DNA of 60,814 nt from Variovorax sp. KK3. Its GTDB lineage: Bacteria; Pseudomonadota; Gammaproteobacteria; Burkholderiales; Burkholderiaceae_C. Both the position numbers and the translations under genes were made by a program. The notes below the pieces were generated by a model. It saw only the letters and a program-made list of their open reading frames with translations. It searched no databases and was not told the origin of the DNA. How positions within the stretch are numbered: the first letter of the stretch is position 1; every line of letters starts with the position of its first letter. This document shows positions 49,031-57,604 of the stretch, in pieces. The DNA lies in assembly GCF_001984055.1 (NCBI RefSeq), contig NZ_LYVO01000040.1:1-60814 (forward strand), given 5' to 3'.

Positions 49031-50992
49031 ATGAGCACCGACGCAAAGACCGACGCACACACCTGGCAGCCCGGGCAGGCGCAGTTGGAAGCCTCCGGCA
49101 TCGCGCAGCTCATGCGGGCGTTCGGCGCGAGCCGCTACGAAGACCTGCAGGCGCTGTCGAACGACGACCCCGCGCGCTACTGGTCCGAGGTCATGAAGTT
49201 CTGCCGGATCGAGTGGAGCACTGCGCCGAGCGCGCACGTCGACCTGAGCGCCGGCCCCGAGTTTCCGAAGTGGTTCCCGGACGGGCGGATCAACTGGGCG
49301 AACATGGTGCTGGACTGGGCCGATCGTGCGGAGACGCGCGACCAGCTCGCCGTGGTGGCCGAAGGCGAAGACGGCAGCGTCAAGTCGGCCACCTACGCGG
49401 AGCTCGCCGAGATGGTGGGTCGGTTCACGGCGGCCTTGGCCGCGCAGGGCCTGCAGTGCGGCGACCGCGTGGGCTTGCTGATGGCCAACGGGCTGGAAGC
49501 CACCGTGTCGCTGCTGTCGCTGGTGTCGCTGGGTGCCGTGGTGGTGCCGCTCTTCAGCGGCTTCGGCGTCGACGCCATCGTGGCGCGCCTGTCGGCGGCC
49601 GAGGCGGTCGCGGTCATCGCCTCCACCGGCTTCAGCCGGCGCAGCAAGCGCGTGAACGTCGAAGGGGCGCTGCGCGAGGCCTGGCAGCAACTGCTCACGG
49701 TGCGCAACGTGATCTGGAAGCGCACGGGCGACGAGGCGCTGGCCGACCCACGCGACCTCGACTGGCAGACGCTCATGGATGGCGCGCATGGCCGATCGCT
49801 GCCGCCGGTGGTGCTCGCGTCCGATGCGCCCTTCATGGTCATCTACACCTCGGGCACCACGGGCAAGCCCAAGGGCGTGGTGCACTCGCACGGCAGCTTC
49901 CCCATCAAGATCGCACACGACGCCGTGGTGCATTTCGACGTGCATCCGGGCGACGTGTTCTGCTGGCCCGCCGACATGGGCTGGATCGCCGGTTCGCTGG
50001 TGCTGGGTTGCGCACTGCTGCGCGGCGCCACGCTGGTCTGCTACGACGGCGCACCCGATTTTCCGGACTGGTCGCGCATGTCGCGGCTGGTCGAGCGGCA
50101 CAAGATCACCCACTACGGCTCGGCGCCCACGCTCATCCGCGGGCTGGCCAGCCACGAGGCGGTGGCCCTGCAGGGCGACGTGTCTTCGGTGCGCTTGCTG
50201 ATCACGGCCGGCGAGGGCATCGACCCCGAGCACTTCACCTGGTTCCAGCGCACCTTCGGGCGCGGCACGCAGCCGCTGATCAACTACACCGGCGGCACCG
50301 AGGTGTCGGGCGCATTGCTGTCCAGCGTGGTGGTGCGGCCCATTCCGCCCAGCGGCTTCAACACCACGTCGCCCGGCGTCGACGTGGACGTGGCCGACGG
50401 CCAAGGCAACCCGGTCACCGGCGCGGTCGGCGAACTGGTCGTGCGCAAGCCCTTCATCGGCATGACGCAGTCTTTCTGGCGCGACGATGCGCGCTACCTC
50501 GACACCTACTGGCACACCATTCCCGGCCTGTGGGTGCATGGCGACCTGGCGCTGCGGCGCGAGGACGGCAACTTCTTCATGATGGGCCGCTCCGACGACA
50601 CGCTGAAGGTCGCCGGCAAGCGCCTGGGCCCGGCGGAGGTCGAAGAGGTGGTGCTCGAGCTGCACGGCGTGGCCGAGGCTGCGGCCATCGGCGTGGACGA
50701 CCCTGACAAGGGCCAGAAGCTCGTGGTGTTCGTGGTGCCCGCGCCCGATGCGAGCGCCGATCCGGCTGCGCTGTCGCAGCAGGTCGAACGTCACGTCGAC
50801 AAACGACTGGGTCGGCCCTTCCGGCCGAGCGCGGTGCATCCGGTGGCGCAACTGCCCAAGACCCGCAGCTCGAAGATCATGCGGCGCGTGATCCGCAGCG
50901 TGTACTGCAGCCTGCCCCCGGGCGACCTGTCCTCGCTCGACAACCCGTCGGCACTCGACGCCATCCGGGCGGCCGCTTCGGGCGGAGCCTGA
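49031..50992 (+). CDS. AMP-forming acyl-CoA synthetase (acetyl-CoA-synthetase-like)
   Basis: A 653-residue adenylate-forming enzyme: P-loop IYTSGTTGKPKGVVHSHG, NYTGGTEVSG, GRSDDTLKVAGKRLGPAEVE hinge, and the catalytic Lys in PKTRSSKIMRR. N-terminal part resembles acetyl-/propionyl-CoA and acetoacetyl-CoA synthetases. It would activate the free acid that enters this beta-oxidation-type pathway. Start ATG 49031 follows the thiolase stop at once; two IclR genes follow. Confidence 0.92.
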   Translation: MSTDAKTDAHTWQPGQAQLEASGIAQLMRAFGASRYEDLQALSNDDPARYWSEVMKFCRIEWSTAPSAHVDLSAGPEFPKWFPDGRINWANMVLDWADRAETRDQLAVVAEGEDGSVKSATYAELAEMVGRFTAALAAQGLQCGDRVGLLMANGLEATVSLLSLVSLGAVVVPLFSGFGVDAIVARLSAAEAVAVIASTGFSRRSKRVNVEGALREAWQQLLTVRNVIWKRTGDEALADPRDLDWQTLMDGAHGRSLPPVVLASDAPFMVIYTSGTTGKPKGVVHSHGSFPIKIAHDAVVHFDVHPGDVFCWPADMGWIAGSLVLGCALLRGATLVCYDGAPDFPDWSRMSRLVERHKITHYGSAPTLIRGLASHEAVALQGDVSSVRLLITAGEGIDPEHFTWFQRTFGRGTQPLINYTGGTEVSGALLSSVVVRPIPPSGFNTTSPGVDVDVADGQGNPVTGAVGELVVRKPFIGMTQSFWRDDARYLDTYWHTIPGLWVHGDLALRREDGNFFMMGRSDDTLKVAGKRLGPAEVEEVVLELHGVAEAAAIGVDDPDKGQKLVVFVVPAPDASADPAALSQQVERHVDKRLGRPFRPSAVHPVAQLPKTRSSKIMRRVIRSVYCSLPPGDLSSLDNPSALDAIRAAASGGA

Positions 50993-50995
50993 GCC

Positions 50996-51838
50996 ATGCC
51001 GCTTCGAGGCGTCGAACCGATGGCACGGCCTTCCGGCGCCGCTGGGCCGGCGTCGGGTCGCGCGCCCGCCGACAAGGCCGGCCAGGCGATGGTCACGCCT
51101 TTCGCCCGTGCCATGGAGTTGCTGTGGGCCTTCACGCCGCAAGACCGCTGGCTGGGCAACCGCGAACTCGCGCAGCGCACGGGCCTGCCCGCGTCCACCG
51201 TGTCGCGCATCGCCCAGACGCTGGTGCTGCTGGGCTACCTGCATCACGATGCGGCCGACCGCAAGTACCGGCTCGCGCCGCCGGTGCTGGCGCTGGGCTA
51301 CGGCGCCATCGCCAACTCGGGCGTGCAGCGCGCAGCGCGCCAGCAGATGCAGGCGATGGCGGACCAGCACCGGCTGCACGTCAACCTCAGCTCGCGCGAC
51401 CGGCTCGACCTGATCGTGCTCGAGAGCTGCAGCGGCGCCGGCGCGCCGCTGGCGCTGAACCTGCACGCCGGCGTGCGCGTGGGCATCGCGTCGTCGCCCA
51501 TGGGGTGGGCGCTGCTGGCGGCACTGCCGGAGCTGGAACGCTACTACCTGCTCGAGAACGTCGAGCGCCGCATGCCGCGCGAATGGCCGCGCCTGCGCCG
51601 CCGCTCCAGCGAGGCGATCGCGCAGGTGCATCAGCTGGGCTTTTGCGCCTCGCTGGGCGAGTGGGATGCCGAGCTGGGCATCATCGCCGCGCCGCTCGTG
51701 GTCGAGCACCATGCGCCGCTGGTCGTGGCCTGCGTGGGCTCGAGCGCGCAGATGACGCGCGCGCGGGTCGAGCGCGAGCTGGGGCCGAAGCTGCTGGCGG
51801 CGGTGTCGGCGGTGCAGCAGAAGGTGGGGGAAGCATGA
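50996..51838 (+). CDS. IclR-family regulator 1
   Basis: A 280-residue IclR protein: N-terminal winged helix (ELAQRTGLPASTVSRIAQTL) after a 30-residue Pro/Ala-rich leader, and a C-terminal GAF-like effector domain (IASSPMGWALLAA). Start 50996 is 3 bases after the synthetase stop. It shares only the general family plan with IclR 2, which overlaps it by ATGA. Tandem IclR proteins may form heteromers or answer to different ligands. Confidence 0.88.
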   Translation: MPLRGVEPMARPSGAAGPASGRAPADKAGQAMVTPFARAMELLWAFTPQDRWLGNRELAQRTGLPASTVSRIAQTLVLLGYLHHDAADRKYRLAPPVLALGYGAIANSGVQRAARQQMQAMADQHRLHVNLSSRDRLDLIVLESCSGAGAPLALNLHAGVRVGIASSPMGWALLAALPELERYYLLENVERRMPREWPRLRRRSSEAIAQVHQLGFCASLGEWDAELGIIAAPLVVEHHAPLVVACVGSSAQMTRARVERELGPKLLAAVSAVQQKVGEA

Positions 51839-52623
51839 CCGCTACCGCGACGCCCTCCGGCGGCGTGCTGACCGTCGCGCGCGGCATGCAGGTGCTGCGC
51901 GCATTCCGGTCCGACCGCGCCTCGCTGTCGAACGCGGAGCTGGTGCGGCGCACCGGCCTGTCCAAGGCCACGGTGTCGCGGCTCACGTCCACCTTGCTGC
52001 AGCTGGGTGCGCTGCAGCGCGTGCCGGGCGGGCGAGAGTTCGAACTCGGCGCGGCGCCGGTGGGCATCGGCCACGCCTATCTGGCCGGCAGCGACCTGCA
52101 GGCGCGGGTCAACCCCTATCTGCAAGACCTGGCAGACCGGCTCGACGTCTCGGTGGCGTTGGCGGTACGCGACGACATGGAGATGCTGTACCTCGGCTAC
52201 CGCGTCGGCCACAAGGTGGCCACGCTGCGCCTGGGCCAGGGCTCGGTGCTGCCGCTGGGCACCACCTCGATCGGCCATGCCTACCTGTGGGGCCTGCCAC
52301 CTGCCGAGCGCGAGGCGCTGGTCGCGACGGTGTCGCGCGCCTATGGGGCCGGCGCCGCGCAGGTCGAGCGCGCCATCCACCAGAGCTTCCGCGACATGGA
52401 GGCCAACGGCACCTGCGCTGTGCTCGGCGGCTACCAGCGCGATGCCTACGGCGTGGCGCTGCCCGTGCGCCTGGGCCGGCGCGGCATCGTCATGGGCCTG
52501 AGTTGCGGCAAGGCCGACATGCAGCCCGATCTGGCGGCCGAGCAGCGGCGCATCGCGCCGGTGCTTCGCAACGCGGCAAAAGAGTTCGAGAAGGCAATGG
52601 CCGATTTCGAAGGCATGCCATGA
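51835..52623 (+). CDS. IclR-family regulator 2
   Basis: A 262-residue IclR protein: helix-turn-helix ELVRRTGLSKATVSRLTSTL and effector domain with LGTTSIGHAYLWG and GVALPVRL. Coupled to IclR 1 (ATGA). Last gene of the operon that starts with the MaoC-type hydratase. A hairpin repeat follows, then the CaiB gene. Confidence 0.9.
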   Translation: MTATATPSGGVLTVARGMQVLRAFRSDRASLSNAELVRRTGLSKATVSRLTSTLLQLGALQRVPGGREFELGAAPVGIGHAYLAGSDLQARVNPYLQDLADRLDVSVALAVRDDMEMLYLGYRVGHKVATLRLGQGSVLPLGTTSIGHAYLWGLPPAEREALVATVSRAYGAGAAQVERAIHQSFRDMEANGTCAVLGGYQRDAYGVALPVRLGRRGIVMGLSCGKADMQPDLAAEQRRIAPVLRNAAKEFEKAMADFEGMP

Positions 52624-52639
52624 CCCAGCCCCGACTGTC

Positions 52640-52720
52640 GCGCACTTCGTGTCGCTCGCATCCCCCCTCGAGGGGGCGCATCCAGCGGCCGGGCAAAGCC
52701 CGTTCCGCGGGTGCCCCGGA
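52640..52720. repeat. Comamonadaceae-type intergenic hairpin repeat
   Basis: A block with GCGCACTTCGTGTCGCTCGC, then the perfect palindrome CCCCCTCGAGGGGG (52663-52676), then CGGGC-AAA-GCCCG (52690-52702) and CCGCGG. From memory, near-identical blocks are scattered between genes in Variovorax, Acidovorax and relatives. It fills the gap between the IclR and CaiB genes and may attenuate or stabilise the transcript; it lacks a T-run. Confidence 0.6.
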
Positions 52721-52750
52721 AAAGAAAAGCACCACTGACGGGAACTTCGA

Positions 52751-53935
52751 ATGAACAAGGTATTGGAAGGCGTGAAAGTCCTGGACTTCGGCCGCTTCAT
52801 CGCGGGGCCGTACTGCGCGGCCCTGCTGGCGGACTTCGGTGCGGAGGTGATCCGCATCGACCGCGTGGGCGGCAGCGAAGACCGCTTCATCGTGCCCGTG
52901 TCCGAAGAGGGCGAGGGCGCGCTCTTCCTGCAAGTCAACCGCAACAAGCGGTCGCTGAGCCTGGAGATCGACACGCCCGAAGGCAGGGAGGTGATGCAGC
53001 GCCTGCTTCGCACGGCCGACGTGGTCATCGCCAACATGCCGCCCAAGACCATCGCCGCCCTCGGGCTGGACTACGAGAGCCTGTGCAGGATCAAGCCCGA
53101 CGTCATCCTCACCGCCTCGTCGGCCTTCGGCGCCTCGCCCACCATGCGCGACCGCATCGGCTTCGACGGCGTGGGCCAGGCCATCAGCGGTGCCGTGCAC
53201 ATCACGGGCGAGAGCGATCGGCCGACCAAGTTCATGGTGCCCATCGTGGACTTCGCCACCGCCATGTCCTGCGCGCTGGGCACGGTGATGGCGCTGTACG
53301 AACGCAAAAGCAGCGGCAAGGGGCAGGAGGTCGGCGCGTCGCTCTTGCAGACCGCGCTCAACTTTTCGAGCGGCGCGTTGATCGAGGAAGCCGTGCTGCG
53401 GCTGAACCGCGGCGGCACCGGCAACCGCGCACCGCAGTACGCGCCCTCCGACATCTTCAAGACCCGCGACGGCTGGATCATCACGCAGGTCATCGGCCCC
53501 GTGATGTTCAATCGATGGGCGCGGCTGGTGGGCCGGCCCGAGCTGGTGGACGACGAGCGCTTCAAGGACGACCGCAGCCGCGGCGAACATGGCGAACTGC
53601 TCAGCGGCCTGATGACGCAGTGGTGCGCGCAGTACACGCGCGACGAAGCGCTGGCGCATCTCGAAGAGGCGCGCATTCCCGCCGGCCCCGTCTACTCGCC
53701 GCGCCAGGTGCTGGACGACGAAGGCATTCGTGCATCGGGCGCCTTTTATCCGGTCGAGTACCCGGGCATCGCGGAGCCCGTGCCGCTGGTGTCCGCGCCC
53801 ATCTCGCTGTCGCGCACGCCATCGGCCATCGAGCGCCGTCCGCCGAAGGCCGGCGAGCACACCGACGAGATATTGCACGAACTGGGCTACTCGGCCGGCT
53901 ACATCGCCGGGCTGCGCGAGCGAGGGGTCGTGTAG
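52751..53935 (+). CDS. CaiB/BaiF CoA-transferase
   Basis: A 394-residue family III CoA-transferase: VKVLDFGRFIAGPYCA, LLADFGAEVIRID, NRNKRSLSLEID, catalytic Asp in VPIVDFATAMS. It opens a unit of CaiB, Bug receptor and MmgE/PrpD. The promoter is unclear; the gene follows the hairpin repeat, with weak ribosome site GGGAAC. Confidence 0.91.
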   Translation: MNKVLEGVKVLDFGRFIAGPYCAALLADFGAEVIRIDRVGGSEDRFIVPVSEEGEGALFLQVNRNKRSLSLEIDTPEGREVMQRLLRTADVVIANMPPKTIAALGLDYESLCRIKPDVILTASSAFGASPTMRDRIGFDGVGQAISGAVHITGESDRPTKFMVPIVDFATAMSCALGTVMALYERKSSGKGQEVGASLLQTALNFSSGALIEEAVLRLNRGGTGNRAPQYAPSDIFKTRDGWIITQVIGPVMFNRWARLVGRPELVDDERFKDDRSRGEHGELLSGLMTQWCAQYTRDEALAHLEEARIPAGPVYSPRQVLDDEGIRASGAFYPVEYPGIAEPVPLVSAPISLSRTPSAIERRPPKAGEHTDEILHELGYSAGYIAGLRERGVV

Positions 53936-53980
53936 GCGTCGATTCGCTGCACAGGAATTCAACAGAACGGAGACGACGAC

Positions 53981-54961
53981 ATGATCGACAAGAGAACACT
54001 CATCCTCGCGGCCGCTGCTTCGACGGCGCTCGCGGCCTCGGGGCTCCATGCACCGGCGCAGGCGCAGGCCGCCTATCCGACCAAGCCCATCCGCCTCATC
54101 GTCCCCGCCTCGCCCGGCACGGCCGTGGACGTGACGGCGCGCTTCTTCTCCGAGCGCCTCGCGCGCCGGCTCAATTCGCCGGTGGTGGTCGAGAACCGCG
54201 ACGGCGCGGGCGGCGCGGTCGGCATCACCTTCGTCTCGAAGGCGCCGGCCGACGGCTACACCATCCTCTTCGCCGGGATCCCGCTCTACGCCACGCCGCA
54301 CGTGTCGGAGGCGCCGGTCAGCTTCGACCCGGTCAAGGACTTCACGCCCGTCGCTCGCTTCAACGGCGCGGCCCTGGCCTTCGTCGTGCCCGCCTCGTCG
54401 CCCTACAAGACGCTGCAGGACCTGATCGCCGCGATGAAGGCGCGGCCCAACGACCTGACCTTCGCCTCGGGCGGCAACGGAAGCACCTCGCAGATGTGCA
54501 CCGCGCTGCTCAACGAGATGACGCGCACCAAGGCCCGGCACGTGGCCTACAAGGGCAACTCGCCGGCCGTCACCGACACGGTGGGCGGCCAGGTCGACTT
54601 CACCTGCAACAGTTCGGCCGTGGTGCCGCTGGTCAAGAGCGGCAAGCTGCGTGCGCTGGCCGTCACCAGCCGCGTGCGCTGGGACGAGTTGCCCGAGGTG
54701 CCCACGGTGGCCGAGGCCGGCGTGCCGGGCTACGAGATTTCGTCGTGGATCGGCGCCATCGCTCCCGTCGGCACGCCGGCTGCCATCGTGCAGAAGCTGT
54801 CGGACGAATTGGTGGCCATCGCGCAGGGCAGCGAGTTCCGCGAGTTCTGCGTAAAGCAGACCATGTACGTCGAGATCGTCGACGCCAAGCCCTTCCAGGC
54901 CGGCGCGGTCGCCGAGGCCGCGCGATGGAAGCGGCTGGCGGATCTGACCAAGGCGAACTGA
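53981..54961 (+). CDS. Bug/TctC-type periplasmic receptor
   Basis: A 326-residue exported receptor: signal peptide through HAPAQAQAAYP, IRLIVPASPGTAVD, VVVENRDGAGG, PADGYTILF, TFASGGNGST and VAYKGNS. Start ATG 53981 has ACGGAGACGACG. Lies between CaiB and MmgE/PrpD genes and likely supplies their substrate. Confidence 0.93.
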   Translation: MIDKRTLILAAAASTALAASGLHAPAQAQAAYPTKPIRLIVPASPGTAVDVTARFFSERLARRLNSPVVVENRDGAGGAVGITFVSKAPADGYTILFAGIPLYATPHVSEAPVSFDPVKDFTPVARFNGAALAFVVPASSPYKTLQDLIAAMKARPNDLTFASGGNGSTSQMCTALLNEMTRTKARHVAYKGNSPAVTDTVGGQVDFTCNSSAVVPLVKSGKLRALAVTSRVRWDELPEVPTVAEAGVPGYEISSWIGAIAPVGTPAAIVQKLSDELVAIAQGSEFREFCVKQTMYVEIVDAKPFQAGAVAEAARWKRLADLTKAN

Positions 54962-55018
54962 ATGCACGCGAACCGAGCGACCGAGCCCGACGACATCGAA
55001 AGACACCGAGCACCTGCC

Positions 55019-56437
55019 ATGACCGACCCACGCAACGACGGCCAAACCCTCACGCATTGCCCACCGCTCGAACAGGCGGTGGTCCGCTTCATCCAGGACC
55101 TGCGCTACGAGCACCTCGACGCCGCCGCGCATGCCGGCGTGAACCGCCTCATGCGCGACCAGCTCGCGCTGCAGATCGGCACCTCGCGCATGCCCTGGTC
55201 GCGTCAGCTGCTGGAATACGCCGTGGCGCAGCAGCGCCCCGGCAAGAGCCGCGTGTCGGCAAGCCGCCTCACCATGAGCGCGCAGGACGCGGCCTTCGTC
55301 AACGGCGCCTACGGGCACGGCTTCGAGTACGACGACGCGCACGGGCCGAGCGCCAGCCACCCCGGCAGCTGCGTCATTCCGACGGCGCTGGCCATCGGCG
55401 AAGAGCTGGGCTCCAGTCTCGAAGAAGTCGTCACCGCGATGGTGGCGGGCTACGAGGTCTACACCCGCATCGGCGTGCTGGCCGCACCCGACCTGCTGCG
55501 GCGCGGCTTCCATCCGCATGGGGTGCTGTCCAACTTTGGCGCGGCAGCCGTGGCGGCCAAGCTGCGCGGCTTCGATGCCGAGACCACGCTGCATGCGCTG
55601 GCCATCGCGTTGAGCCATGCGTCGGGCACCACCGAATACACATCCACCGGCGGTTCCATCAAGCGCATCCACGCCGGCATCGGCACGCGCAACGGGATGG
55701 TCGCGGCCGACATGGCACGCGCCGGCATCACGGGGCCGCGTGCGCCTTTTTCCGGCAACAAGGGCTTCTTCAAGACCTTCCTGCAGCGCGGGCCCGGCGA
55801 AGACGCGGAGCAACGCTTCGGCCTGGAGCGACCCTTCGAGGTCGGCACCGTCTGGCTCAAGGCCTACTGCGCCTGCTACTGCACGCACGCCTACATCGAT
55901 GCGCTGCGGCCCTTCGCCACGCGGCGTGGCCAGATCGCCGAGGTTCACCTGAAGATCGCGCCGCATTTCAACGTGGTCGTCGGGACGGCCAACGCCAATG
56001 CCTACGAGCCGAAGAACATCGAGCACGTGCAGTTCAGCCTGCCCATCCAGGCGGCGTTCACGCTGCTGGGGCTGGGCAACGGCTACCGCATCCATCGCGA
56101 CTACCTGGCCGGGCAGGTGGACATGGCACCGGTCATCGACATGGCGCGCAGCATTCGCATCACCGAAGAGCCTTTGCTCGAGAAGCGCTATCCCGGCAAG
56201 TTCGTCGCCGACGTCACCGTGTCGTTCCGGGACGGCACGTCGGAACAGGTCTTCGTCGAAGACCCGATCGGAACGGACGTCAATCCCATGCCCGAGGCCG
56301 AGCAGGACGCCAAGTTCATGGAACTGGTCGCCGACGTGTTGGGCGTGTCACGCGCGCAAGCACTGCTGGGTGCGTTGCGTCTGATCGACCCACGGATGAA
56401 GGCGGAGCAACTTGCGGCGATGTGCGCCGTGGGGTGA
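55019..56437 (+). CDS. MmgE/PrpD family protein
   Basis: A 472-residue MmgE/PrpD protein: NGAYGHGFEYDDAH, HPGSCVIPTALAIGEE, GFHPHGVLSNFGAAA and ALSHASGTTEYTSTGG. Known members are 2-methylcitrate dehydratase, aconitate decarboxylase and iminodisuccinate epimerase, so it may dehydrate or decarboxylate a tricarboxylic acid. I prefer ATG 55019: the stretch from ATG 54962 has rare codons (CGA, AGA) and few G/C third positions, so it looks non-coding. Confidence 0.9.
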   Translation: MTDPRNDGQTLTHCPPLEQAVVRFIQDLRYEHLDAAAHAGVNRLMRDQLALQIGTSRMPWSRQLLEYAVAQQRPGKSRVSASRLTMSAQDAAFVNGAYGHGFEYDDAHGPSASHPGSCVIPTALAIGEELGSSLEEVVTAMVAGYEVYTRIGVLAAPDLLRRGFHPHGVLSNFGAAAVAAKLRGFDAETTLHALAIALSHASGTTEYTSTGGSIKRIHAGIGTRNGMVAADMARAGITGPRAPFSGNKGFFKTFLQRGPGEDAEQRFGLERPFEVGTVWLKAYCACYCTHAYIDALRPFATRRGQIAEVHLKIAPHFNVVVGTANANAYEPKNIEHVQFSLPIQAAFTLLGLGNGYRIHRDYLAGQVDMAPVIDMARSIRITEEPLLEKRYPGKFVADVTVSFRDGTSEQVFVEDPIGTDVNPMPEAEQDAKFMELVADVLGVSRAQALLGALRLIDPRMKAEQLAAMCAVG

Positions 56438-56504
56438 CTCGCGGGTGAACGGTCGACGCACCGGCGTCGCCGTCGTTTCCGTTCCGAGCGAGCCCGCGGT
56501 TCGC

Positions 56505-56519
56505 CACCGAAGTACGGAA
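56505..56519. promoter_or_regulatory. Operator B (ACCGAAGTACGGAAC core)
   Basis: Contains the exact 13-mer CGAAGTACGGAAC (56508-56520). The right arm CGGAA is perfect, the left arm partial (CACCG). It lies about 102 bases before the Bug receptor at 56621, in the gap after the MmgE/PrpD gene, so this Bug gene probably has its own promoter. Confidence 0.72.
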
Positions 56520-56620
56520 CATACCGCCGCGGGTGATTGGCGCGGCTCGGCTCTCTTCCGATGATCGGACGGCGGCGCGTCATGCCGTCCGCAGCCGACG
56601 AACTTCCAGGAGACGACAAG

Positions 56621-57589
56621 ATGATCCACCGACGCCACTTCATGCTGGCCGCCGCTTCCTCGACCCTGCCCACGTGGGCAGCCGCCGACACCTATCCCGC
56701 CCAGCCGGTGCGCGCCGTCGTCAGCAATGCACCGGGCACCGGCACCGACATCACGGCGCGCTTCATCGCCAACCAGATGAGCCGCAAGTGGGGCGTGGCG
56801 GTGGTGGTCGACAACAAGGCCGGCGCGGGCGGGGCGCTGGGCACCGACTTCGTCGCGAAGGCGGCGGCCGACGGCTACACCATCCTGTTCAGCACGGGCG
56901 CGCACTACAGCCTGCCGGTGCTGTACGACAACCTGAACTTCGATGCCCGCGGCGACCTCACGCCGGTGGCCTCGTTCGCGCAGGCGCCCATCGTCGTGTT
57001 CGTGCCGGCGGACTCGCCGTTCAAGACGGTGCAGGACCTGGTGGCCGCCGCGAAGAAGGCGCCCGGCACCGTCAGCTATGCGTCACCGGGCGCGGGCACG
57101 TCGTCGCACCTGGGCGCTGTGATGCTGGCCCAGCAGGCCGGCATCGAGATGCTGCACGTGCCCTACAAGTCGGCGTCGCAGGCGGCGCTGGAGGTGGCCT
57201 CGGGCCAGGCACAGGTGGGCTTCAACGGCACCGGGGTCACGCTGCCGCTGCTGCAGGCGGGCAAGATCCGCATGCTGGCGGTCACCAGCCTCAAGCGCTC
57301 GATCTCGTTGCCGCAAGTGCCCACGCTCGATGAATCGGGGCTCAAGGGCTACGACTTCGTCACGCCCATCCTGGCCCTGGTGCGCACCGGAACCCCGGCG
57401 CCCATCGTCGAGGCCATCGGCGCCGCCATGACGGCGGCGGCAGCCCAGCCGGAGTTCAAGGAACTGTGCAAGGCTCAGGGGCTCGACGTCGCGATCCAGG
57501 GGCCGGCCGCGTTGCAGTCTGCAGCGCCGCGGGAGTTCGACAAGGCCCGGCGGCTGGTGCAGCTCGCGGGCGTGCAAGTGCAGCGCTGA
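56621..57589 (+). CDS. Bug/TctC-type periplasmic receptor under operator B
   Basis: A 322-residue exported receptor with RRHFMLAAASSTL signal peptide (Tat-like RR start, cleavage near AAADTYP), VRAVVSNAPGTGTD, VVVDNKAGAGG, AADGYTILF, SYASPGAGTS and VPYKSAS. ATG 56621 has CAGGAGACGACAAG. It follows a 183-base gap with motif B and converges on the TetR gene. Probably the binding protein of the regulon that includes the acyl-CoA dehydrogenase, porin and ETF genes. Confidence 0.93.
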   Translation: MIHRRHFMLAAASSTLPTWAAADTYPAQPVRAVVSNAPGTGTDITARFIANQMSRKWGVAVVVDNKAGAGGALGTDFVAKAAADGYTILFSTGAHYSLPVLYDNLNFDARGDLTPVASFAQAPIVVFVPADSPFKTVQDLVAAAKKAPGTVSYASPGAGTSSHLGAVMLAQQAGIEMLHVPYKSASQAALEVASGQAQVGFNGTGVTLPLLQAGKIRMLAVTSLKRSISLPQVPTLDESGLKGYDFVTPILALVRTGTPAPIVEAIGAAMTAAAAQPEFKELCKAQGLDVAIQGPAALQSAAPREFDKARRLVQLAGVQVQR

Positions 57590-57604
57590 AGTCCCGGCGG
57601 GCGA

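Noticed and set aside
54962..55018. N-terminal extension of the MmgE/PrpD protein from ATG 54962
   Set aside because: Rare codons CGA and AGA and lower third-position GC than the gene body indicate non-coding leader.
52490..56095. A very long open frame on the minus strand (about 1200 codons)
   Set aside because: It runs antisense through the CaiB, Bug and MmgE/PrpD genes, has no recognisable domain, and reflects the high GC content; the plus-strand genes carry clear family motifs.
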